A stretch of 64,000 nucleotides of DNA from Pseudomonas bubulae. Its GTDB lineage: Bacteria; Pseudomonadota; Gammaproteobacteria; Pseudomonadales; Pseudomonadaceae. The position numbers were made by a program, and so were the translations under genes. Every line of letters begins with the position of its first letter. The stretch's first letter is position 1. Positions 31,701 to 39,700 of this stretch are shown in pieces. The stretch is taken from positions 1,240,001-1,304,000 of the forward strand of contig NZ_UYJA01000001.1 in NCBI RefSeq assembly GCF_900618535.1, written 5' to 3'. Below the pieces are notes generated by a model that saw nothing but the letters and a program-made list of their open reading frames with translations, searched no databases and had not been told where the DNA came from.

Positions 31701-32946
31701 GCTCGGCCCTCTCGCTCGTTTGCAGCACCTCAACGATGACCCGATCGGGCATATCGACCCTGACCGCATCCGGATCGATATCTCGTTTTAAATCGGCCTT
31801 GAGCCGCTCAGCCAGCTTATCGCGGGTAAACACCTCGAATGACGGCAGATGACGGTTCAGATCGTCCTCCAGCCAAAGGGCATTACGTGCGTAAACCACA
31901 AGTCCCTTGGCATATTCGGCCCGCTCTTCGACCGATGCCCGCAGCAACCAGTCCGGCAAGTCCTGCGTAGCCAGTGCCGTACGCAATTGTTCAGCCACAA
32001 GGTCAATGCCCTGTTCACGGGCCTCATTGCCCGGCGCCAGCAGGTTTTGTGCGGTTTCCAGACGCAAGCGCTCAAGAGACTGCGCAACCGTCGATTCGCT
32101 GTACAACAACTGGCCCCTGGCTATAAGCGAAGCAATTTCTTTATAGCCGGCGATTTGATCCTCAACCCCCAGACTGAAGGCATGACCATCGAGCACACGC
32201 AGGATAACGGGGCTTTCAGTACCCTCGAGCATTATCGCTGCCCGGGCAGCAGCGCGGTTTTTCAGCGAAACATGGCCGAGCCAGAACCCGTCCGGATCGG
32301 CCCGAACGCTGCGGGCCAGTTGGGTCTTGAGCTGAGCCACGGAAGTGAATGCTTGCAAACCGCCCGCATTGCCCGGAACGAACAGAAATACGGGCTCCGG
32401 ATGTTGATGGTCATCAAGCGCAGGCTGACGAGTTATCACCATCGCCCCCTGCAGCAAATAAGAGCGTTGCGAGGTGCCCAGGGACAGGTCGCAAACGCAG
32501 CTGACACTTTGCCCGCGGAGTGAAGACCAGGGTTCGCTGACAACTTCTTTTATCTGTTGATACGCAGATTCGCTCAACCGGCCTTCATACACTTGCAACT
32601 GTGCTTCGGCCAGCAAGCTGCGCGACCTGCCCGTAGACAAACGCTGCAACAGACTAAGCCCGCCGGCATCCAGCCGGGTCCAGAAGTCGGCGCCCTGAGA
32701 CTCGGCCCCTTCAAGCAGCCTGTCCGTTGCCTGTTGAGTTTCGGCACACTGGGTCAGAGCCTGCTCATGAGTATCCCGGTAAGCGGCCAAGCGAGTCATC
32801 GCCTGATCAGCAGTGCCTATAAATGACTGCAGGCTTGCTTCGTAGCGTGAGACTTTTCGCTCTCGCAGAGTACCGGGCAAATTGATAGACAGGCTGCCAA
32901 ATGAAAGGTACTGGTCAGCGTTAAGGGTGTGGCTGTTTTCGGACAT
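28768..32946 (-). CDS. Giant DUF6543-like toxin-type protein without NEL domain
   Basis: This protein of about 1392 residues resembles the large pseudomonad proteins labelled dermonecrotic-toxin-domain (DUF6543). There is no signal peptide. Around residues 725-795 lies a hydrophobic hairpin (IKIGLSVIPGIGTTIGVYDG, then FARGDYKAGAWLAFSAALNL) that parallels one in the 1604-residue protein at 36705-41519. After it both share a short module of the form YIQIDEKVYEV followed by GRWEY. The last ~115 residues (from KKRGYTLLDGG, with DLYLMEVRH) form a separate domain I do not recognise. The start is uncertain: ATGs at 32946, 32958 and 33006 are possible, and 32946 has the best-placed GGGA. Function is unknown; toxin is a family label only. 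Confidence 0.7.
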   Translation of the reverse strand: MSENSHTLNADQYLSFGSLSINLPGTLRERKVSRYEASLQSFIGTADQAMTRLAAYRDTHEQALTQCAETQQATDRLLEGAESQGADFWTRLDAGGLSLLQRLSTGRSRSLLAEAQLQVYEGRLSESAYQQIKEVVSEPWSSLRGQSVSCVCDLSLGTSQRSYLLQGAMVITRQPALDDHQHPEPVFLFVPGNAGGLQAFTSVAQLKTQLARSVRADPDGFWLGHVSLKNRAAARAAIMLEGTESPVILRVLDGHAFSLGVEDQIAGYKEIASLIARGQLLYSESTVAQSLERLRLETAQNLLAPGNEAREQGIDLVAEQLRTALATQDLPDWLLRASVEERAEYAKGLVVYARNALWLEDDLNRHLPSFEVFTRDKLAERLKADLKRDIDPDAVRVDMPDRVIVEVLQTSERAERPHLAGDTSESIAITGFSTWDDVSLARHTFSLSELARKNIDVNDEQQMLRLKHSYFTLDGVDTKALGIDLKYLLKTILDLDVAMLYSMRITRAFLGRTVGGSQPGAPDIARRLGVFRQAINLEAWVARQRSHLSERGYRLAQAATAPGNGNHKPDAEFDIEYRYTWLRSPDRGDSSYTEQALIGVSVVHDKTSGLALMYLAGAPGNQKFFEGSGFQHLIERLSNHVLLNRELLTYFANSTETGSSVARNIQNINAILRVGTYGFLVIDPVKASHVSLTDMQYLARMGRLKEQVYGSSRSALDIERRQMERIAQRDLSYIKIGLSVIPGIGTTIGVYDGWNDASAAISAFARGDYKAGAWLAFSAALNLGEAVLTLAPLVARPRAVSAVLGSLDETVTKAVATLYDAGWRASKSLQKKRLKDLLPSVTSRKPWRTKAFEGYEVKVPLYDAVRLRGKNENVYLLNNKMYIQIDEKVYEVYRRSGEKTLRLKARPPKNYEPPIRMDARGRWEYHADVGGKGGAPFPELEELIVDSTPVTSTRKVPDGYAVTAAVTPAPIPAVHPQGVESMDRVVIGHRDLFVSSELDSAGNFGIYRIDPADPTRLQAQGVLTPEGVYRLTDQPLVSGSDLFEEVAEDFVFMDNKFYRVQLDTEQFSWKVVRTGDEGSSTLFIESDGVFDPVTQRLVISNWHLMPRLGEHPSLEALVRQALDLPATGLDHEVYAFLRNYTRQIIQSVDTQVIRAPDVLELERLCEQSLRRKQFPVGRLDEALTAMANKQPLPIWAPVYDELQGMRSVFPTTSGRYYNIDAVRQLRSHMSIRDLDVEVAALIDNYAAMRAGLISTFNMRNTLAKSVMQLVLKKRGYTLLDGGRYKVGAAGFGMVLRGPNGDLYLMEVRHIRATGNTWGHVFFDRGSASKLVMMSDEWVDIVVRKSLEEVPFNPAAVAVQQARADGRLFKLVGTITPDKEVMVFKVATPGPGL

Positions 32947-33081
32947 GAAAGCGTTCATCCCAAGTGATCGACAGTCACCTGATCTGAACAGAAATCCGGA
33001 GTGCATCAGTGGTAGATATATAGTCGCAGGCTAACCCCGTGTTGCCGCGCACAAGCGAAGCACCACAGGGTAAGTACCGTG

Positions 33082-34599
33082 TTACTTCTTCTTGCGCTTT
33101 TTTTCCTGCCTGTCGCGTTTCTCGAAGGCTGCTTCCAGAGCCTCGTTGATCGTGCGTAGCACCTTTACCCGTGCCCAGCGCTTGTCATTGGCTTCAACCA
33201 GGGTCCAGGGCGAGATTTCGGTGCTGGTGCGATCCACCATGTCGCATACCGCACTGCGGTACACATCCCACTTTTCGCGATTACGCCAATCTTCCTCGGT
33301 AATCTTGAAGCGTTTGAACGGGATTTCTTCACGCTCCTGAAAACGCTCAAGCTGGGTGTCCTTGTCGATTGCCAGCCAGAATTTGACGACAATCGCGCCT
33401 GCTGCCGTAAGTTGTTCTTCGAAATCGTTGATTTCGCCATAAGCGCGCATCCAGTCCGCCTTCGTGCAAAAACCCTCGACCCGTTCAACCAGCACCCGGC
33501 CATACCAGGAGCGGTCAAAAATGGTGAATTTGCCCCGCGCCGGGATATGTCGCCAAAAACGCCAAAGATAAGGTTGTGCTCGCTCATCCTCGGAAGGCGC
33601 AGCAATAGGCACAATGATGTACTGACGCGGGTCCAGCGCTGCCGCCACCCGCCGGATAGAGCCGCCTTTGCCTGCGGCATCATTGCCTTCAAATACGGCG
33701 ATCAATGAATGCCGGCGCATCCGTTTGTCACGCATCAGGCCCGATAGACGCGCCTGCTCAGTGATCAATTGCTCCTGGTAATCCTCTTTTTCAAGATGCC
33801 GGGTCAGGTCCAGGCAATCGAGCAGGGTCAATTCGCCTTGCTTGTCCGGTAACGGCGGCACACCCGCCGGGCGGGCTGCAACCTTGGGGGTATGCAACGC
33901 CGCCTGCAAGCCTTCAAGAAGGATTTTGCCCACAGTCAAACTGCGGTAATAGGGGTCAATACCTTCGACGATATTCCACGGCGCGTAATCACGACTGGTG
34001 CGGCGGATCGCCCGCTCGCCATAGCGTACGAACTTGTCATAGGTTTTGGACTGCTGCCAGTCCAGCGGGCTGATGCGCCAGCTGTGCAATGGGTCATCCT
34101 TGAGGGTTTGCAGGCGTTCCTTCATTTGTTTTTTGGACAGGTGGAACCAGAACTTGAAGATCACTGCGCCCTCATTGCACAGCATCTTTTCCAGACGTTC
34201 GGCGCCCGTGATCGCCTGATCAAGCACGGCATTCTTGAACAGGCCGTGAACCCGGCCCTGGAGCATCTGGCTGTACCAATTGCCAAAAAACACGCCCATC
34301 CGCCCCTTGGCGGGCAATTGACGCCAGTAACGCCAGGCCGGCGGATGAGCCAGCTCTTCATCGGTCTGGCTATCAAAAGTCCGCACTTCGATCAGGCGCG
34401 GATCCATCCATTCACTAAGCAGTTTGACCGTTTCACCCTTGCCGGCGCCTTCAATGCCATTGATCAGCACAATGACCGAAGCACGCTTTTGCTGATGGAG
34501 CTCAAACTGGGCTTCAAGCAACGCTTCACGTAAAGCGGGGGCTTCCCTGTCGTAGGTTTCTTTATCGATGAAATGGCCGATTTCAGCTGATTCGAACAT
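33082..34599 (-). CDS. pap: Polyphosphate:AMP phosphotransferase (class II PPK2)
   Basis: This 505-residue enzyme transfers phosphate from polyphosphate to AMP to make ADP. It consists of two tandem PPK2 domains, each with a P-loop: NGIEGAGKGE in the first (~residues 45-55) and EGNDAAGKGG in the second. Each domain is followed by a DRSWY or equivalent lid region (FDRSWYGRVLVERVEG in the second; FGNWYSQMLQGRVHG in the first). As in known Pap proteins, only the second has the canonical D-R-S-W-Y. The C-terminus is very basic (RQEKKRKKK). The start at 34599 (MFESAEIGHFID) is the family start. Confidence 0.92.
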   Translation of the reverse strand: MFESAEIGHFIDKETYDREAPALREALLEAQFELHQQKRASVIVLINGIEGAGKGETVKLLSEWMDPRLIEVRTFDSQTDEELAHPPAWRYWRQLPAKGRMGVFFGNWYSQMLQGRVHGLFKNAVLDQAITGAERLEKMLCNEGAVIFKFWFHLSKKQMKERLQTLKDDPLHSWRISPLDWQQSKTYDKFVRYGERAIRRTSRDYAPWNIVEGIDPYYRSLTVGKILLEGLQAALHTPKVAARPAGVPPLPDKQGELTLLDCLDLTRHLEKEDYQEQLITEQARLSGLMRDKRMRRHSLIAVFEGNDAAGKGGSIRRVAAALDPRQYIIVPIAAPSEDERAQPYLWRFWRHIPARGKFTIFDRSWYGRVLVERVEGFCTKADWMRAYGEINDFEEQLTAAGAIVVKFWLAIDKDTQLERFQEREEIPFKRFKITEEDWRNREKWDVYRSAVCDMVDRTSTEISPWTLVEANDKRWARVKVLRTINEALEAAFEKRDRQEKKRKKK

Positions 34600-34738
34600 G
34601 GAATGCTCCCTGGCAAGATGAACCAAGCCTAGCGGATTGCTCTGCAATATGCAGGAAGAAACCGAGCAAACCTGTCATGGATCAGTCCCGGCCTGACTGA
34701 TCGGCTAGAATGGCTGCCTTGCCGTTGCCGAGCCACAC

Positions 34739-36718
34739 ATGACTACTGAAACTGCCAATGCCCAGATCGACTGGGATGACCAAGGTCGCCCCCATTCACG
34801 GGTGTTTGATGACGTGTATTTTTCGGACAAGTCGGGGCTTGAAGAAACCCGCTATGTCTTTATCGAACAGAACGCCCTTGCAGAGCGTTTCGCCGCCCTG
34901 CCCGCTGACGGCCATCTGGTTATTGGCGAAACCGGTTTCGGCACCGGGCTGAATTTTTTGTGCGCATGGCAGCTGTTCGAGCAACATGCCCACCCCGATG
35001 CGCGCCTGCAGTTCATCAGCGTCGAAAAATACCCGCTGACCCGCAACGACCTGCAACGCGCGCTGGCCCTGTGGCCGGAGCTGACGCCCCTCAGCGAACA
35101 ATTGCTGGCCGTGTATTTTGCAATCCATCCGGGCTTTCAGACCCTGACCCTGGCCGATGGCCGGGTCACGCTCACGTTATTGATCGGCGATGCACTTGAA
35201 CAGTTGCCGCAACTCGACGCCAAAGTTGATGCATGGTTTCTAGACGGTTTTGCCCCGGCGAAAAACCCCGACATGTGGACCCCGGAACTGTTCGCGCAAT
35301 TGGCACGCCTGGCGGCACCCGATTCGACAATCAGCACATTCACCAGCACCGGCTGGGTACGCCGCGCACTGAATGACGCCGGATTCAAGATGCGCCGCAC
35401 GCCAGGCATAGGCCATAAGTGGGAAATCCTGCGCGGCACCTTTGTCGGCTTGCCGGACACCGCTTCAACAGCACCCACAGTCAAACCCTGGTTTGCCCGC
35501 CCGCCCCGGGTCAAAGGCCCGCGTACAGCACTGGTCATCGGTGGCGGCCTGTCGGGTTGCGCCAGCGCCAATAGCCTGGCCCGCCGCGGCTGGACGGTGA
35601 TATTGCTGGAGCGCCACGAAAGACTGGCCAAGGAAGCGTCGGGCAACCCGCAAGGCGTTCTGTACCTCAAGCTCTCGGCACACGGTACGACTTTGTCGCA
35701 GATGATCGTCAGCGGCTTTGGCTACACCCGTCGTCTGCTGGAACACCTGCAGCGCGGGCGCGACTGGGATGATTGCGGGGTCCTGCAATTGGCTTTCAAC
35801 GCCAAGGAAGCCGCACGACAGGCCCAACTGGCCGCAGCCTTTCCCCCGGCGCTGGTGCATCTGCTTGACCAACCCCAGGCACAAGCCCTGGCCGGGATCG
35901 AACTGGCCCACGGCGGCCTGTTCTACCCCGAAGGCGGCTGGGTTCACCCTCCAGCGCTTTGCCACTACCAGGCCCTGCACCCCAAGGTTCGGGTGCTGAC
36001 CCACCATGACATTTTGCAACTGCACAAGGTCAATGAGCAATGGCAGGCGTGCCACAACGACCAGGTACTGGCCAGCGCTCCGGTTGTCATTCTGGCTGGC
36101 GCTGCCGAGGTCAAGCGCTTCCCGGCCAGCAGCGGCCTGCCACTCAAACGGATTCGCGGGCAAATCACTCAACTGGTAGAAACCCCTGCCAGCGCCGTAT
36201 TGAAAACCGTAGTGTGTGCCGAGGGCTATGTGGCTCCTGGCCGCCTCGGTGAGCACACGCTGGGCGCCAGCTTCGACTTTGATAACGAAGACCTGACCAC
36301 CACCCCGCAGGGGCATCAAGGTAACCTCGAGCTGCTCGAGGAAATCTCACCGGACCTGGCCCATCGGCTCGGTGACGAACAACTCAACCCTGACACCCTG
36401 CGTGGATGGGCAGCGTTCCGCTGCACCAGCCCGGACTACTTGCCAATTGTAGGCCCGCTCGCGGATCCGGAGCAGTTCGCCAGCGCCTATGGCGTGTTGC
36501 GCAAGGATGCCCGACAGGTGCCTGACGTCCCCTGCCCGTGGCTTGATGGCTTGTACGTCAACAGCGGCCACGGCTCTCGCGGGCTCATCACCGCACCCCT
36601 GTCTGGCGAAATACTCGCCGCCTGGATCAACGATGAACCCCTGCCCGTATCCAGAGCAGTGGCCGAAGCCTGCCTGCCGAACCGGTTCGGGCTGCGGGCC
36701 CTGATCAAAGGGCTGTAG
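34739..36718 (+). CDS. mnmC: Bifunctional tRNA mnm5s2U biosynthesis protein
   Basis: This 659-residue enzyme completes 5-methylaminomethyl-2-thiouridine at wobble position 34. Residues ~1-240 are the SAM methyltransferase domain (GETGFGTGLNFL, and FLDGFAPAKNPDMW). Residues ~263-655 are the FAD oxidoreductase that removes the carboxymethyl group (LVIGGGLSGCASANSLARRGW, EASGNPQGVLYLK). Length and order match E. coli MnmC. Its last 14 bp overlap the end of the convergent 1604-codon gene. Confidence 0.95.
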   Translation: MTTETANAQIDWDDQGRPHSRVFDDVYFSDKSGLEETRYVFIEQNALAERFAALPADGHLVIGETGFGTGLNFLCAWQLFEQHAHPDARLQFISVEKYPLTRNDLQRALALWPELTPLSEQLLAVYFAIHPGFQTLTLADGRVTLTLLIGDALEQLPQLDAKVDAWFLDGFAPAKNPDMWTPELFAQLARLAAPDSTISTFTSTGWVRRALNDAGFKMRRTPGIGHKWEILRGTFVGLPDTASTAPTVKPWFARPPRVKGPRTALVIGGGLSGCASANSLARRGWTVILLERHERLAKEASGNPQGVLYLKLSAHGTTLSQMIVSGFGYTRRLLEHLQRGRDWDDCGVLQLAFNAKEAARQAQLAAAFPPALVHLLDQPQAQALAGIELAHGGLFYPEGGWVHPPALCHYQALHPKVRVLTHHDILQLHKVNEQWQACHNDQVLASAPVVILAGAAEVKRFPASSGLPLKRIRGQITQLVETPASAVLKTVVCAEGYVAPGRLGEHTLGASFDFDNEDLTTTPQGHQGNLELLEEISPDLAHRLGDEQLNPDTLRGWAAFRCTSPDYLPIVGPLADPEQFASAYGVLRKDARQVPDVPCPWLDGLYVNSGHGSRGLITAPLSGEILAAWINDEPLPVSRAVAEACLPNRFGLRALIKGL

Positions 36719-39700
36719 AGGGCGACCCCTCAAGGGACTTGGGCGCCAGCAGCGCCTCGGTCTTTTGCAGGCTCCAGACATCGACAGCCGCGTCCATCTG
36801 ATGGCGAACTTCGCTGACCTCGCGCAGATAGCGCTCACTGTTCATTTCTGGAGATCTTTTAAGCAAGTTGCTTAACGCCTCGAAGTACGGCTCGGTCAGC
36901 GCGCCATATTGCGTCCTGTGGGTACGTATCAAGTACTCCCGCCAAAACTGGCGGGTGCTGATAAAGATGTTCAGCGAGGCCGTTTTCTCGGCCTTTTCGA
37001 CTTCCAGCCGCGCAATGTCCAGATCTGCCTGAGTCACCCCGGCCAGTGATTTAAACGCCATGCTTTCAGGTTGCCCCGGCAGCTCAAGGGCTCGCGCCAG
37101 GCCCACACGGTAAGCCAGGTGCATCTCAAGCTCGTCCGGTGCCGGGCCTGCCCCCTCAAGGCGTAACAAAAAGTGCTCGTGGGCGATTCTGGCGAGCCTG
37201 TCGAGCCTGAAAAGCCCTTTGCCCAGAGTCAGCAGTTGCTGCTTCTGAGGCGAGCCCGCGCCTGAAAGCCCGGACAGTTCCATTTGCACTTCCATCTCGC
37301 TGAACGTAAAAGCCACACTGTCTGTACAGCTACGCGGCGAAGCCGCAATATCCAGCACATCACGGCGCAAGGAGGAGCTCTCGTTGGCCGCTTCAATCAT
37401 TTCCCAGACACGTCGGCTGAAATCCTGACGCACTTCATGGGCGTCCGCAGTCGATGTCAAACGGCTGAGCACCGTAAAAAAATCGTCTGAAGCCGCATCG
37501 GCTCGCAAGCTGTTCCATAACAGCTCTCTTCTTCGCAATTCCTGAGCGGTAATACCCGCCGTCCAGAACTCGAACGCCGCCGCCTCGCTCATCAACTGTT
37601 CGCTGTTGATGCCCATGCTGCTGCCACCCTGCATGGCATAGCGGGCCAGACGCAGGCGGCTGGTGGCGGACAACGGGTTGCCGGCCAGGGAAATATTGCG
37701 CGTCACAGTGGGTGAGGCCTGATAGACATGTTCAGGTATGTCGATAATACGGTTTTCCCGCAGATCGGCCGACTCAAGAAACGGGCGGGATATCAGGTCT
37801 TGCGGCCATTGGTCGATCCAGGTACGACGCAAATAGACCCGACGCAAAAAACCCAGATTACTGAGGCTAAGGTTCGGACCCAGCAGGTTGTCATTGAGGT
37901 TGAGCACTTGCAGCTTGCCCAGCGAGTTCAATACCGACAGGTTGCCCGGGTTCAGATACAACAGGTTACGGGCCAGGGACAAACGCTGCAGATTGGGCAT
38001 GCGCTCCAACTGCCTGGGCAGGTTGACCATGCGATTGTTATCCATTTCAAGGGCAACCAGCCCGCTGAAATGTTCAAGGAATGCATTGGCCGTGTCCCGG
38101 CAATTCATGTTGCTGAGTTTCAATTCCCGCACATGGCTGAAGTCGGCAATGGCTGGCAGATCCGGAAAGTTGCCCAATCGAAAGCCGTCCAGGCTCAGGC
38201 TGTGCAACTCTTCGTTGTGAGCCCAGGGAATATGAGCGGGGTTTTTACGCCAGCAACGCTCAATCAGCCCTGCAGCCTGATATCGGTTCTCGGGGTAGTC
38301 ATATAGGGTATCGGTCGGAACAACTTCACCCGGAGTGGCATCGATCCAGGCTTGCAGGCTCGTTAGCAAGGCCCTTCTCTCGCGCTTGCGCTCACGCAGG
38401 ATATTGAGCGGTTCAAGCCCCCGCTCGACCAGGGTGTCGAGGTATTCAATGACTTGCTCATCTTCAAAGTCGGAGTAAATCCTGCGCACACGGCGCTGCA
38501 ATTCCCAGGAGTGCTCACCGGATGTCATTCCGCACAGGGGGTAGCCCACCTGACCATCTGCCAAGGTAATCGGCGGTTTGAACCCCGGTTTGATCGGCTG
38601 TATGCGCAACACCTGGGCGGACTCCTGACGGGCATTGGCCGCCCGCTTTGCCAGGGCCGCATTGAACGCCGGGGCATCCGTGTTTGCAGCAAAGCCCATG
38701 GCATCGCGCTCAAGATCGGTCAGGGATTCAAACACGGCAGTGGATAATGGCAGAGGACCGCCAGGCTCAAGCAAATGGACATGACCGCGTGGCCGGTAAC
38801 GCTCGTAGCCCCGCAGCGTTTTGACCAGCACGTGCGGTGGGGTCGTCTGTACGCCGCCCCAATAATGAGTCATGGCGCCTGAAATCGAATCTTCGCGAAT
38901 CTCCAGCGCCTTGTCAGCAGGCCAGCCGGGCAGTTGATCCAGATAATGCAAGGCCAGCCGCTCAGTGTCGTCATTGGCCTGATGCTCAAGATAAAAGCCT
39001 TCGATCGCCCGGTTTATCCTGGCCTCACGCAGGTGCATGCGCGCCAGCTCGGCCAGTTCCAGCGGCACTCTGCCCCTGCGCAAATGTTCAAGCTGCGGAT
39101 TACTGGCCGACTCAACCAACGCTTGCGCTACCGTACGGGGCAACCCCGGAAAGTCACGTTCGATGGGCAAGGCTTCTGCCGCAGACGAGATATTGAAAAG
39201 CCCATACAACCTCTCGAAGACCTGACGTTTGTTATCCCGCGCATGACTGCCCAATACCAGGGCCAGTCTGCGGGCCAGTGCCCCCGGAGCAGGCAGGTCA
39301 TTGCCCAGCAGTTCCCTGACCTGTGAGTCGGACAAGGCCGCAAGAACAGCATCCAGCAACTTGCCTTGCTCAACGACAGAGCTTGTCAGGTTGATATGGG
39401 ACGTAGCCGGCCACATCACACTGGCATAGTGCGCAAGGCGGTTTCCCGTATCGTCGGCAACCGTCAACACCTTGCCCGCTGGCCATTTCGGCAATGCCGG
39501 CAAGAGCTGTAATTGCAGCTCGCTCCAGCGCCGGGAGGCATACTGGTCGGTACTCATCTGTGCGACAAAGGTGTCGATAAGCTGGTTGATTTCAAAGCGC
39601 TTGAGGCTGACTTTCAGCAAGGAAGGCGGCGCCAGACTTTCCAGATGCATGCGGCGCAGGACGCCCGGTGCCGTGTCAGTCAGTTCCCGAATCCGTTCCA

